DNA of 39,784 nucleotides, taken from Synergistaceae bacterium. GTDB lineage: Bacteria; Synergistota; Synergistia; Synergistales; Synergistaceae. Made by a program: the position numbers and the translations under genes. Every line of letters starts with the position of its first letter. Within the stretch, counting starts at the first letter, position 1. Below, piece after piece: positions 6,233 through 14,835 of this stretch. The stretch covers positions 1 to 39,784 of the forward strand of contig JAISQC010000109.1 in NCBI GenBank assembly GCA_031274465.1, read 5' to 3'. The notes under the pieces are model-generated. The model made no database searches. It saw only the letters and a list, made by a program, of their open reading frames with translations, and had not been told where the DNA came from.

Positions 6233-7180
6233 ATGCCTGTGTGGGGTTTTTTGCTGTCGATGCTGGTGGCCCTTATGTGGGCCGTCTCTCCCGTCCTGAT
6301 GAAGGAAGGCCTGAAGTTCTGCATGCCGAACGACATTCAGCCGATCAGGTCCGTCTCTTTCCTCGTTTCGACGGCAATACTGATGCTCGCCTTTCAGCCC
6401 GGCCGGATGCCGCACGTCACCATGCCACTTTTTGCCGGGCTCGTTGGAAGCACGGCCCTTTCGACCCTGCTCGGGGACCTCCTTTACACATATTCGATAC
6501 AGAGGATAGGCGCGTCGCTCGCGGTTTCCGTCAGCTCCGGATATCCTCTGATCACCGCCGTCGTCTCCATCTCGCTGCTGGGAGAGCATGTGACGGCGCT
6601 CGTGTGGTTCGGGACGTTTTTGATAATATCCGGGCTGCTGGTCATCAAATTCGACTCATCGCTGCAGGAAAAGATGAAAACCCCCGCCGGCTACGTCCTC
6701 CCCGACAGAGAGGAGGCGGCGAAGAACAGGGCGAACATGACGAAGGGGATCGCGCTGGCCCTCGGCTCGGCCGTGTGTTCAGGCATAAACATACCGATCG
6801 TCAAGCTCCTCATGGTCGAAGGCGGATGGAGCCCAACCGAGAGTTATTTTTTAAGGGCGGCGGTGTTTTTCGCGATGGCCTGGGGCCTTCGCGAGGCGCA
6901 GCACCGCGTCGCCCCGAAGTCGATATCGCAGATTGAAAAAATGCCCGCCATAGCGTGGGCCGCGCTGCTTGCAAGCGGCGTGATCGGGATTGGCTTGAGC
7001 GGGGTCCTGTTCGGCAAGTGCATTCAGGAGTTCCCCGTGTCGGTGGTCACTCCTATAACCGCATCCAGCCCGTTCATGACGGCGCTGCTCTCCAAAATAT
7101 TCTTCAAGGAGACTCTGTCGCGGGTTCAGTACGCCGGAGTGGCGCTGGTCATCGCCGGGTCGGTGTCGGTCAGCCTGTGA
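6233..7180 (+). CDS. EamA-family (DMT) inner-membrane transporter
   Basis: 315 residues with ten predicted membrane helices in two EamA repeats, joined by a charged loop near residues 140-170 (EKMKTPAGY...REEAAKNRANM). It starts MPVWGFLLSML; helices continue to the C-terminus GVALVIAGSVSVSL. The family exports or imports small metabolites, and the substrate cannot be told from sequence. The frame is open further upstream, but GGGAGG nine nt before the ATG at 6233 and the first helix decide the start. The 3' end overlaps the convergent minus-strand gene by 11 nt. Confidence 0.88.
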   Translation: MPVWGFLLSMLVALMWAVSPVLMKEGLKFCMPNDIQPIRSVSFLVSTAILMLAFQPGRMPHVTMPLFAGLVGSTALSTLLGDLLYTYSIQRIGASLAVSVSSGYPLITAVVSISLLGEHVTALVWFGTFLIISGLLVIKFDSSLQEKMKTPAGYVLPDREEAAKNRANMTKGIALALGSAVCSGINIPIVKLLMVEGGWSPTESYFLRAAVFFAMAWGLREAQHRVAPKSISQIEKMPAIAWAALLASGVIGIGLSGVLFGKCIQEFPVSVVTPITASSPFMTALLSKIFFKETLSRVQYAGVALVIAGSVSVSL

Positions 7181-7625
7181 CGTCTACCTGGTGCTCTGGC
7201 CCGCCCCGGCTTGCCGGGGATGAGGCGGGGTCCGGGCTCACTAGGATATTCACCCCCTGCGCCGCGTCTATTGCCGGGTTCGGGGCGAGGCGCGCGGACA
7301 AGTCCACCGGCAGGCCCTGCACCAAAGACACCACCGTTTCGTGGATGCTCTCCAGCGCCTCGGGGGGGATGTATTCGACATCCGCCGGGGGGCGGGCCTC
7401 CCCCCTGAGGGCGTACCACCCGTCCAGTATGGCTTCCACGCCTCCCATGAACTCCGCCGAAGCCTCCGCGAACTGCCGCTCGTAATATTCGACGAGCTCG
7501 CGGTTCTCATTGGCGTGAGCCGTGTCTATCCTGTTCGTCAGCGTGTCTAGCCTTATGATGAGTTTGTCGGTGTTTGCGGCGGCTATCCGAATTCGTTCCG
7601 CAGCTTCTTCCGCCTGGGGGTTCAT
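7170..7625 (-). CDS. Hypothetical protein, helical N-terminal half
   Basis: 151 residues, not recognised. Residues 1-75 are rich in Ala, Glu and Arg and look helical, possibly coiled coil (IRLDTLTNRIDTAHANENRE). The C-terminal part is proline-rich and probably disordered. No signal peptide or membrane segment. The start codon overlaps the stop of the LpxB-like gene (ATGA), so it is the last gene of the lapA-recJ-relA operon and probably translated by coupling. Its last 11 nt overlap the convergent EamA gene. Confidence 0.65.
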   Translation of the reverse strand: MNPQAEEAAERIRIAAANTDKLIIRLDTLTNRIDTAHANENRELVEYYERQFAEASAEFMGGVEAILDGWYALRGEARPPADVEYIPPEALESIHETVVSLVQGLPVDLSARLAPNPAIDAAQGVNILVSPDPASSPASRGGPEHQVDVTG

Positions 7626-8857
7626 CGCATCACTTCCTTCGCAAATTTTTCCACATGGCCCGCCAGCAGGGCCGCAGCTCCGCGCTCATGGGTCAGCTCC
7701 CAAAAGGCGCGCGACATCTCTTTCAGCTTCTCGGGGGATTCGAGCAATCCTATCGCCATCCTCGCCACCACCTTGGGCTCGAAAAAACCGCGTATCTCCG
7801 GCGCGATCATTCGGCGCGCGATTTTGTTGGGCAGGGAGACAAAGCTCGTTCGTTCGTTCTTTCTTACGATCAAAGCTTTTTTTATGGCCCTCACCCCTGG
7901 CAGCCACAACGGGATATTGCCAGCCAGCCCGTCTAAGGGAAACTCGTCGGCCCTGTCGAGCGGCAGCGCCATTATATACGGCAGATAGAGGGCGGCGGCC
8001 TGCAAGTTGTTCGTCCCCGGAACGGCTATGGCGAGCTTCGAGCAGTTGAGGGCCTCAAGCGTCCTGTCCCGCACTACAGTGGCGCGCCTGCCGCCGCCGA
8101 TGTCTATCTCCCTCACCCTGGCCTCCCCGAACCACGCGATGCCGGCTATGGCGAGCGCGGTTTGGAGCAAATCCTCGCGCACGGTGGGCGCCAGGGGGAA
8201 CAGCACCCGCAAGTTCGGAATTTTTTCAGCCACCATGCCCGCCACTGCCGCAAAGAGGCGAATCCCCTCGGTGTATTCGATCGGCCTGCTTCCCGTAAGG
8301 CAGCTCAACACCGGCGCGTCACTTGGCAGTCCCAGAAACTCTCTGGTTTCCTCTTCGGTCTCGATTAAATGCACGCTGTCAAGCGCGATATTGCCGATCC
8401 GATGGAATTTCTCCGGCTTGACCCCCGCTTTCTTGAATCTCTCCGCTGCGGCGTCGTCCGGCGCGAAATACCTGTCCACGAAAAATTTCCAGCGGGGGCG
8501 GGGCGAGTAAGCCCACAGCGGGGCGCCGATCTTCTTCGACAGGCAGACGGAAAAAAACATGTCGCCCCCGAGATGCAGCAAAAGGCGTTTTTTTACGTCA
8601 AATTTTTTTTCTTCCGGGTCGGACAGGAGCTTCGACAGGGATTTCAGACCCACGCAACGATCCGCGCCGGATCGCGCGCCCAAGGACAGCTCCTCTCCGC
8701 TCGCGTACTGGCATGGAAGTATCACCAGCGTGATCCTGCACTGCCAGAGCTTCGCCCGTATTTCGCGAAGCACTGGGACAACCCATCCGGAAATCTCCCC
8801 CGGTGAATTCGCTGTCACGTACATGTCGAGCGATATCTCTTTTGCGCGTTCGGCCAT
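7622..8857 (-). CDS. LpxB-like glycosyltransferase (lipid-A-disaccharide synthase related)
   Basis: 411 residues with a GT-B type layout. The N-terminal domain opens with TANSPGEISGWVVPVLREI, the position of the LpxB start motif. Mid-protein has LWAYSPRPRWKFFVDRYFAP and FHRIGNIALDSV, matching the LpxB segments around the inter-domain linker. The C-terminal domain has CLTGSRPIEY and AVPGTNNLQAAALYLPYI, which resemble the UDP-sugar binding loop (GTNNLQ where LpxB has GTxxLE). It is probably a membrane-associated UDP-GlcNAc-type transferase in envelope lipid or glycan synthesis. Whether it makes true lipid A disaccharide is uncertain, since the motifs diverge and no other lpx genes lie in the window. 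Confidence 0.6.
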   Translation of the reverse strand: MAERAKEISLDMYVTANSPGEISGWVVPVLREIRAKLWQCRITLVILPCQYASGEELSLGARSGADRCVGLKSLSKLLSDPEEKKFDVKKRLLLHLGGDMFFSVCLSKKIGAPLWAYSPRPRWKFFVDRYFAPDDAAAERFKKAGVKPEKFHRIGNIALDSVHLIETEEETREFLGLPSDAPVLSCLTGSRPIEYTEGIRLFAAVAGMVAEKIPNLRVLFPLAPTVREDLLQTALAIAGIAWFGEARVREIDIGGGRRATVVRDRTLEALNCSKLAIAVPGTNNLQAAALYLPYIMALPLDRADEFPLDGLAGNIPLWLPGVRAIKKALIVRKNERTSFVSLPNKIARRMIAPEIRGFFEPKVVARMAIGLLESPEKLKEMSRAFWELTHERGAAALLAGHVEKFAKEVMR

Positions 8858-8872
8858 CGCCCTCTTGCCCGC

Positions 8873-9508
8873 CTAAACGGCGGCCGGCCAAAATGGGTTG
8901 AGCCTGCGCTCGTCTCCGAGCGTCGTCGCGGGCCCGTGCCCCGGGTATACCTTCAGCGCGTCGGAATATGCGTCAAGCTTCTTCAGCGACTCGATCAGCT
9001 CGCCTTCGTCGCCGCCGGGAAGGTCGGTGCGGCCCACGCTGCGGGCGAAAAGAGTGTCCCCGGAGAGCAGCAGCTCTTCGTCGCCTTCCGTGATGTAAAA
9101 GCAGCACCCCCCTTTCGTGTGCCCCGGCGTGTGCATCACCCGTATGCTCATGTCCCCGGCATAGATCACTTCGCCGTCGCCTATCCTGAAATCTGCCGGT
9201 TTGAACACGGCGCCCGCGCCCATGGCCGACGACAGGTTTTTGGACGCGCTCGTCAGGCAGTCCGCGTCTTGCGAATGTATCGATACCCCATCGGAAGCCA
9301 TGTCCCTTACGTCCCCCAGCCCCATGATGTGGTCGCCGTGCCCGTGGGTGAGGAGTATTTTTCGAACGCGCAGCCCGTTATGCGCCACGAATTCCCTCAC
9401 TTCGGCTGCCGGCCCCCCTGGGTCGACTATTATCGCGTCGCCGTCTCCGCTCCAGACGACATAGCAGTTCGTCCACAACGCTCCCAGCTGAAAGCACTTT
9501 ATCCGCAT
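8873..9508 (-). CDS. Metallo-beta-lactamase-fold hydrolase (glyoxalase II-like)
   Basis: 211 residues. The zinc ligands are visible: THGHGDHIMG (HxHxDH) near residue 55, HTPGHTKGG near 130, the bridging Asp in LSGDTLF, and the last His in YPGHGP. The size and the single MBL domain match the small glyoxalase II-like or YcbL-type group, which hydrolyse thioesters such as S-lactoylglutathione. Glutathione use is doubtful in an anaerobe, so the substrate is open. The start is the ATG at 9508 with a G-rich ribosome site six nt upstream; it overlaps the dtd stop by 10 nt. Confidence 0.88.
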   Translation of the reverse strand: MRIKCFQLGALWTNCYVVWSGDGDAIIVDPGGPAAEVREFVAHNGLRVRKILLTHGHGDHIMGLGDVRDMASDGVSIHSQDADCLTSASKNLSSAMGAGAVFKPADFRIGDGEVIYAGDMSIRVMHTPGHTKGGCCFYITEGDEELLLSGDTLFARSVGRTDLPGGDEGELIESLKKLDAYSDALKVYPGHGPATTLGDERRLNPFWPAAV

Positions 9509-9978
9509 CCCCAACCCCCCTGATCTTGCCCCGGCATGTCCGCCGAATCCAAAACAATAGTCACCGGGCCGTCATTCGCTATGCCGACTTTCATAGCGGC
9601 GCCGAACACGCCCATTTGCGTCCTTATGCCCATGCTGCCGATTTTTTGCGCGAACGACTCGTAAAGCGCGTTTGCCTCCTCAGGCGGCGCAGCCCCTGCG
9701 TACGACGGCCTGTTTCCTTTCTTGCAGTCGGCGCAGAGCGTGAACTGAGACACGATGAGCGCCTCTCCGCCGATGTCGAGCAGCGACCGGTTCATTTTCC
9801 CCCCGCCGTCGTCGAATATCCTGAGCATGGCAGTTTTTTTTGCGGCCCACGAGCATTCGCGCTCTGTGTCTTTGCGCGCTATTCCGACGAACACGCACAA
9901 TCCGCGCCCTATGCTGCCTACGACCTTCCCTTCGGCTTCGACGCTCGCCGACGTCACCCTCTGCGCCACGATCCTCAA
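9499..9978 (-). CDS. dtd: D-aminoacyl-tRNA deacylase Dtd
   Basis: 159 residues. It hydrolyses D-aminoacyl-tRNA (and mischarged Gly-tRNA) and returns free tRNA. The family motifs are present: N-terminal MRIVAQRVTSASV, the SQFTL catalytic block near residue 77, and NDGPVTIVLDS near the C-terminus (the GPVT cis-Gly-Pro motif). Starts at TTG, with AAGGGG about 14 nt upstream in the relA tail. It lies between relA/spoT and the MBL-fold gene, the same relA-dtd order seen in many Firmicutes. Confidence 0.95.
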   Translation of the reverse strand: MRIVAQRVTSASVEAEGKVVGSIGRGLCVFVGIARKDTERECSWAAKKTAMLRIFDDGGGKMNRSLLDIGGEALIVSQFTLCADCKKGNRPSYAGAAPPEEANALYESFAQKIGSMGIRTQMGVFGAAMKVGIANDGPVTIVLDSADMPGQDQGGWGCG

Positions 9979-9988
9979 GCCCGCACCA

Positions 9989-12295
9989 CTATCCCCTTGT
10001 TATTTCGATGATTCCCTTTATGATGTTGATCCTGGCAATTATACGATATAAATGTTCCAAATCCCACACCTGAAGCTCTATCACGAAGCGCGTGCGAATC
10101 CCGTTTATCACGTTTCCCCGGATGTTCACTATCAGCCCGTCGGTCTGGTTTATGCCGGCGCCGAGATCCGCGAACACCCCGATCCTGTCGTTCGCCTCCA
10201 CCTTTATCCGGGCCGTGTAGCGGACCTCTTTTTTGCTGCCCCACGTCACCGGGACTTTTCTGTCGTCGCTGATTTTCTCCAAATTCGCGCAGTCATGGCG
10301 GTGTATGGTTATCCCCCTGCTCTGCGTCACGCATCCGACGATCTTGTCGCCGGGCACCGGGCAGCAGCAGAGGGAGAGTGTGACCAAAACGCCGTCGGCG
10401 CCCTCCACCACGACCGCCGAATCGGCGCCCCCGGCCGGCTTAACGGGCTGCTTGAACGCTTGAGGCGCCTCGCTGTCCTTCGCTATGAGCGCCTCCGCGC
10501 GGGCCATTATGCCCTGGGCGGAATGATGCGCGTTGCCGATGGAGGCGAGCAGGTCCTCGACGCCAGTGACCCCCAGATCGCTCGCGACGCGGCTCAAGAC
10601 GTGCGTGAAGCTGTCGATGGCGCGCCCCTCTCCGGGATACCTGCGCTGTATCTCGCGATAGAGCAGCTCCTCGCCGCGCTCGATCTTGTCCTCCCTCTCG
10701 GCCCTGTCTATCTGCCTGAAGTACGATCTTATCTTGTTTCGGGTCCTGTTCGCCTTGGCTATCTTGAGCCAGTCGCGGGACGGCTTGCCTTGCGGGGAGG
10801 TCAGTATCCGGACTATGTCTCCGTTTTGGAGTGAATAATCCATAGGCACGATCCTGCCGTTCACCATCGCGCCCACGCACTTGTTGCCGACCTCGGTGTG
10901 AACCGCGTAGGCGAAGTCTATGGGGGTCGAGCCGTTCGGCACCGAGATGACCTTGCCGTGCGGGGTGAAGACGAAAACCTCGGCCGTCAGTACGTCGGTC
11001 TTGAGGTTGTCGAGAAATTCAGACGGCTCGGACGCGTCTCCCTGGCCTTCCAGCGCCTGGCGCACCCAGGCGAGCTTTTTGTCCATGTCGCTCATGGCGC
11101 CGGCCTTGCCTTTTTTCTCCTTGTATTGCCAGTGCGCCGCGATCCCGTATTCGGCGAGCCGGTGCATGTCGCGCGTCCGTATCTGCACCTCCAGCGGGTC
11201 GCCGTCTGGGCCGACCACCGTCGAGTGAAGCGACTGGTACATGTTCCCCTTCGGGTTGGCTATGTAGTCGTCAAACTGGCCGGGTATCGGCTTCCACAAG
11301 GTGTGGACGATGCCCAGCACTTGGTAGCACTCAGCCAGTGTGCCCACTATCACGCGAAGCGCGAGGAGGTCGTATATCTGGTCGAGCGATAGATTCTTGC
11401 GATTCATTTTTTCATAGATGCTGTAATAATGTTTCGGCCTGCCCAGTATCTCCGACGGGACGCCTTCGTCAGCGAGGCGGGCCCTGAGTATTTCCATGCC
11501 TTTTTTTATGACAAGCTCGCTCTCGGGCAGTTTCTTGCGGACTCTGCGCCTGATGTCGTAGTACATTTCGGGGTCGATGATCTTGAAGGACAAGTCCTCC
11601 AGCTCGCGCTTTATGTGGTAGATGCCGAGCCGGTGGGCCAACGGTGCGTAGATTTCGAGAGTCTCCGTCGCTATCGCGATCTGTTTTTCGCGCTTGTGGC
11701 CGGTTATGGTGAGCATGTTGTGAAGGCGGTCGGCCAGCTTTATCAGGACTACGCGTATGTCCTTCGCCATGACGAGGAACATCTTGCGCAGATTTTCCGC
11801 CTGATACTCTTCCACGTTCTTGAACGGTATCCTCCCCAGCTTCGTGACGCCGTCAACGAGGGTGAGGACGTCGCTTCCGAACATGGCGCCCAAGGTCTCG
11901 GGCGTGATGTCCGTGTCCTCTATCACGTCGTGCAGCAGGGCCGCTATGAGGGTCTGGACGTCGAGCTGCATGTCGGAGAGCGCGCTTGCCGCGCCCAGCG
12001 TGTGCACTATGAACGGGTCGTCGTTGTGGCGCAGCTGGGCGCCGTGGCTCTCGGCCGCGTAGACGAAGGCGTCCCCCATCTGCATGATGTCGTCTTTCTG
12101 GAGGTAGCGGGACGCCCTCCACCAGAGTTCCTGCCACGCCCTCCTGACGCTCGCCACGCGCTGTTCGGCCGGTATCCTGCCGATGTAGCTCTCCATCAGG
12201 GCGCGCATCGAACGGTCGACGCCCGGCGAGGCCGGGATCACCGCCGCCTGGGTTTTTTCTTTTTTCCTCTCGGCCGCGTCGTCTTCGCCCGTCAT
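9989..12295 (-). CDS. (p)ppGpp synthetase/hydrolase RelA/SpoT (Rel)
   Basis: 768 residues, a full-length Rel. Order: HD hydrolase domain (about 70-220, FIVHTLGAAS and LLHDVIEDTD), synthetase domain (about 270-400, RPKHYYSIYEKM, YQSLHSTVV, EVQIRTRDMH), TGS domain (about 425-490, VFVFTPHGKVISVPNGSTPIDFAY), helical and zinc-finger region with CCCPVPGDKI and HRHDC, then a C-terminal ACT domain. Both catalytic sites look intact, so it is expected to make and degrade (p)ppGpp. Starts two nt after the recJ stop. The obgE and rsfS products elsewhere in the window act in the same starvation response. Confidence 0.95.
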   Translation of the reverse strand: MTGEDDAAERKKEKTQAAVIPASPGVDRSMRALMESYIGRIPAEQRVASVRRAWQELWWRASRYLQKDDIMQMGDAFVYAAESHGAQLRHNDDPFIVHTLGAASALSDMQLDVQTLIAALLHDVIEDTDITPETLGAMFGSDVLTLVDGVTKLGRIPFKNVEEYQAENLRKMFLVMAKDIRVVLIKLADRLHNMLTITGHKREKQIAIATETLEIYAPLAHRLGIYHIKRELEDLSFKIIDPEMYYDIRRRVRKKLPESELVIKKGMEILRARLADEGVPSEILGRPKHYYSIYEKMNRKNLSLDQIYDLLALRVIVGTLAECYQVLGIVHTLWKPIPGQFDDYIANPKGNMYQSLHSTVVGPDGDPLEVQIRTRDMHRLAEYGIAAHWQYKEKKGKAGAMSDMDKKLAWVRQALEGQGDASEPSEFLDNLKTDVLTAEVFVFTPHGKVISVPNGSTPIDFAYAVHTEVGNKCVGAMVNGRIVPMDYSLQNGDIVRILTSPQGKPSRDWLKIAKANRTRNKIRSYFRQIDRAEREDKIERGEELLYREIQRRYPGEGRAIDSFTHVLSRVASDLGVTGVEDLLASIGNAHHSAQGIMARAEALIAKDSEAPQAFKQPVKPAGGADSAVVVEGADGVLVTLSLCCCPVPGDKIVGCVTQSRGITIHRHDCANLEKISDDRKVPVTWGSKKEVRYTARIKVEANDRIGVFADLGAGINQTDGLIVNIRGNVINGIRTRFVIELQVWDLEHLYRIIARINIIKGIIEITRG

Positions 12296-12296
12296 C

Positions 12297-13976
12297 TCAA
12301 GCCACGCTGACCACTATTTTTTCGAGCACCAGCTGGAGGCTCTCCAGGTTTCTCCAGAAGTTGACCCGAGGTTTGTATATCCACCCCGACGGGGAGCACC
12401 CGTCGGAGAGCAGATGCTCGCCTGTGAACCCCAGAAGCTCTCCACCGTCGACGAATATCTTGACGTGGTTTCCCTTCCTTCCCAGTGGCTCGGCGCATAT
12501 ATCCCCGCTGTGCGAGCAGAAGAGTTTCGGATACGGGTTGTCCACCCCGAATGGGCCGAGGCGCTCCGCGTCCTTCCACGACCCGAGGTCCAGCTCGGAC
12601 GGCGACCATCGCAAAATGTCCTCTTTTTCGACAACGCGCTCCGCCTTCGAGAGGATGCACTCGAGCTTGTCGCGCACGTCCTGCCACCTTTCAGCGTTGA
12701 CGCTGAATCCGGCCGCCATGCGATGCCCTCCCCAGCTGGCCAGGTCGTCGGAGATGGACGACAGAATGGCCTCCGCGTCCACCCCCGGCGGCACCCTGAG
12801 CGTGCCTCTTATAAGCGGGGGCTGCGCTGGGGCGGCTAGCACGATCGGAGCGTCGTGGGCGCAGCACACCTGGCTCGCGACGCTGCTCAAAACCCCCGCC
12901 GGCCAGTCATCCCCGTACATGACGTGTTTGTAGTCGGAGGTAAGGGCGGACTTCTCTACATCGCTTATTATCTTTGCTGACAAGTCCCTCCTGCGCCTGT
13001 TCAGATCTATGAGATGCCTCACGTCGTCCTCGATCTCGCTTTTTGGGAAAAATATCTTCATGGACCGGTCCGCTATCTCCAGGCGGCCTGCGGCGTTGAG
13101 GCAGGGGATCAGCCTCATCGAAAGCGCGTCGGTGTCAAGAGACTGATTTTCCAGCTCAATCCCGCGCATGAGGGCTTGAAAGCCCGGGCGCGGGCGGGTC
13201 CTCATGACGTCGAGGCCCTCACGCACTATCGCCCTGTTCACTGGGCTGGACATGGGGACGCAGTCGGCGACGGTCGCCAGGGCGGGGAGGTCTATGCTGG
13301 CCTTCAGCCACTGCTGCGGCGCGAGTTCGTTCTTCCACGCCCAGCTCCAGACGACCCCTGCCGCGCAGAGCTTTCTGGCGAGGTCATTCCCATCGACGTG
13401 CGGGTTTATCAGGGCGTCGCATCCGGCAAGCTCGCCGCGCGCCAGATGGTGGTCGAAAATGATCAGGGGGATGCCGTATTTCTTCGCGGTCTGCGCAGCC
13501 TCGATGTTCTGCGTGCCGCAGTCGACTACGACGATGAGGTCGCACCTGCACCCAGATTCGGCTATCGTCTTCACGACGCCGTGGTGAAAGCCGTAGCCCT
13601 GGTTGTATCTGTGCGGGATGTAGTATCTGACTCGGGCCTTCCTTAGCATAGCGAGTTCCAGCATGAAAGTCGTGGCGGCGATTCCATCGACGTCATAGTC
13701 GCCGTATACGACTATGCTGCTCGCCTCGGATACGGTGGACCATATACGGGCCGCCGCCGCGGAATCCGCCCCGAGGTCCACTTTTTCCATCCAGCGCCCC
13801 AATTCCGGCCTCATCCAGTGCTTTGCGCCAACGGACGCCATATCGTCGGCCCCTACCCCGCGCATGGCAAGAAGGGACGCGGTAAAAAGGGAGCAGTTAA
13901 ATTCCCTCGCTACGGCCTTTGTCGAATCGTCGGGCGCCCACACCCGCAATTTTTCCTCAGGACACGACGGAATCAA
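12297..13976 (-). CDS. recJ: Single-stranded-DNA exonuclease RecJ
   Basis: 559 residues of the DHH/DHHA1 family; a 5'-to-3' exonuclease in recombination and repair. Motifs: VYGDYDVDGIAAT (motif I) near residue 92, VVVDCGT, the IIFDHH motif, and in the DHHA1 domain WGGHRMAAGFS near 405. The C-terminal OB-like part follows. Starts at TTG, overlapping the stop of the preceding gene (TTGA). Length is near that of E. coli RecJ and lacks the long C-terminal extension of Bacillus RecJ. Confidence 0.94.
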   Translation of the reverse strand: MIPSCPEEKLRVWAPDDSTKAVAREFNCSLFTASLLAMRGVGADDMASVGAKHWMRPELGRWMEKVDLGADSAAAARIWSTVSEASSIVVYGDYDVDGIAATTFMLELAMLRKARVRYYIPHRYNQGYGFHHGVVKTIAESGCRCDLIVVVDCGTQNIEAAQTAKKYGIPLIIFDHHLARGELAGCDALINPHVDGNDLARKLCAAGVVWSWAWKNELAPQQWLKASIDLPALATVADCVPMSSPVNRAIVREGLDVMRTRPRPGFQALMRGIELENQSLDTDALSMRLIPCLNAAGRLEIADRSMKIFFPKSEIEDDVRHLIDLNRRRRDLSAKIISDVEKSALTSDYKHVMYGDDWPAGVLSSVASQVCCAHDAPIVLAAPAQPPLIRGTLRVPPGVDAEAILSSISDDLASWGGHRMAAGFSVNAERWQDVRDKLECILSKAERVVEKEDILRWSPSELDLGSWKDAERLGPFGVDNPYPKLFCSHSGDICAEPLGRKGNHVKIFVDGGELLGFTGEHLLSDGCSPSGWIYKPRVNFWRNLESLQLVLEKIVVSVA

Positions 13977-14629
13977 CCCGGAAATGTCTCCTTTTCGCTG
14001 CTCTCTCCCCCGTCAGCCTCTGAGGGCATTTCGCAGGCCGCGCTCCCGTCGTCCGCCGCGTCGTCGATTTCGCATGACGAAGGCGAGGGCGTCGGCGCGC
14101 TTTTGCCCATTCCGGCAGCCTCCGGCTTGGGTTTGCGCGAAAACAGCGATCCGAAGGAAGGAAGCCTGAAAAACGGCTTTTTCAAAGCCTCGGGCTTATC
14201 CTCGGCCTGTTGCTGAATGAGGGGCGCCGATGGCTCGGCCTGCTGCGACAAAACCTCGGAGCGCTTCGCCGGAAGCGCTCCGCTTTCGCTGGCGCACACA
14301 GAATCGGGCGCTTCGCATTGCCCTTCGGTTTTTCCACTGAGCTGCTGAAGCGCGGCAAATATGGTTTTTTTCTCGCTCTCCAGATCTTCTATCCTCTTTG
14401 ACAGCTCTTTCGTCTTTTTCTTATTTGCGGAATATAGCTCTATCGAGGCAAACACCGAGAAAAACCACATGATCACGGCGCTGGCGGAGAAGAGCACCCC
14501 CTCCCACAGCCCCTGAGGGAAGCTCTTCTGAAAAACGAAAAACCGCACTGTGATTTCGGCGTCGTTTTGAACGGCGTAAGCCATTGACATCACCATCACA
14601 ACAATAATGCCCAAAAGATAGCTTTTCAT
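13973..14629 (-). CDS. LapA-domain membrane protein
   Basis: 218 residues. Two membrane helices (about 2-20 and 43-64) flank a short loop containing TVRFFVFQ, the pattern of LapA/DUF1049 proteins. A coiled coil follows (about 70-95), then a low-complexity acidic and Ser/Pro-rich tail. E. coli LapA helps assemble lipopolysaccharide control complexes; here a general membrane scaffold role is all that can be said. It heads the operon with recJ and relA, under an extended -10 promoter. The LpxB-like gene further down gives a weak envelope link. Confidence 0.75.
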   Translation of the reverse strand: MKSYLLGIIVVMVMSMAYAVQNDAEITVRFFVFQKSFPQGLWEGVLFSASAVIMWFFSVFASIELYSANKKKTKELSKRIEDLESEKKTIFAALQQLSGKTEGQCEAPDSVCASESGALPAKRSEVLSQQAEPSAPLIQQQAEDKPEALKKPFFRLPSFGSLFSRKPKPEAAGMGKSAPTPSPSSCEIDDAADDGSAACEMPSEADGGESSEKETFPG

Positions 14630-14662
14630 TCATCCCCACTTCCTTTCATTCATGCTTTCGCG

Positions 14663-14671
14663 ATTATAGCA
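14663..14671 (-). promoter_or_regulatory. Candidate extended -10 promoter, lapA-recJ-relA operon
   Basis: Minus strand TGCTATAAT (14671..14663), a perfect -10 box with TGn extension, about 35 nt upstream of the start codon. No good -35 box at 17 nt. Confidence 0.55.
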
Positions 14672-14696
14672 CAAAGTGCGCGCGCCGCCGCAAAAT

Positions 14697-14731
14697 GCGC
14701 GATATCGCGCGAATGGCCGAAAATTTTTCGG
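14697..14731. promoter_or_regulatory. Two adjacent palindromes between divergent promoters
   Basis: GCGCGATATCGCGC (14697-14710) is a perfect 14-bp palindrome. CCGAAAATTTTTCGG (14717-14731) has 7-bp arms around one base. They lie between the -10 boxes of the lapA operon (14663) and fbaB (14772) and could bind a regulator of both. That is inference. Confidence 0.4.
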
Positions 14732-14771
14732 ATTGGGCGCGCCGGGCATCGAAAAAGCTGTCGCATGGGTA

Positions 14772-14777
14772 TATAAT
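14772..14777 (+). promoter_or_regulatory. Candidate -10 box of fbaB
   Basis: Perfect TATAAT about 60 nt upstream of the fbaB ATG. A weak -35 (TCGAAA, 14749-14754) lies at 17 nt spacing. Expected transcript start is near 14784. Confidence 0.5.
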
Positions 14778-14793
14778 TCGTTCATGTTAATAG

Positions 14794-14809
14794 TGTAATT
14801 TTTATTACA
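14794..14809. promoter_or_regulatory. Candidate operator in the fbaB leader
   Basis: Perfect inverted repeat TGTAAT-TTTT-ATTACA, about 10-25 nt beyond the expected transcript start and 27 nt before the ATG. The position suits a repressor site. The regulator is not identified. Confidence 0.45.
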
Positions 14810-14835
14810 TAAAATTCAAGCAGGGAGGATCATTT

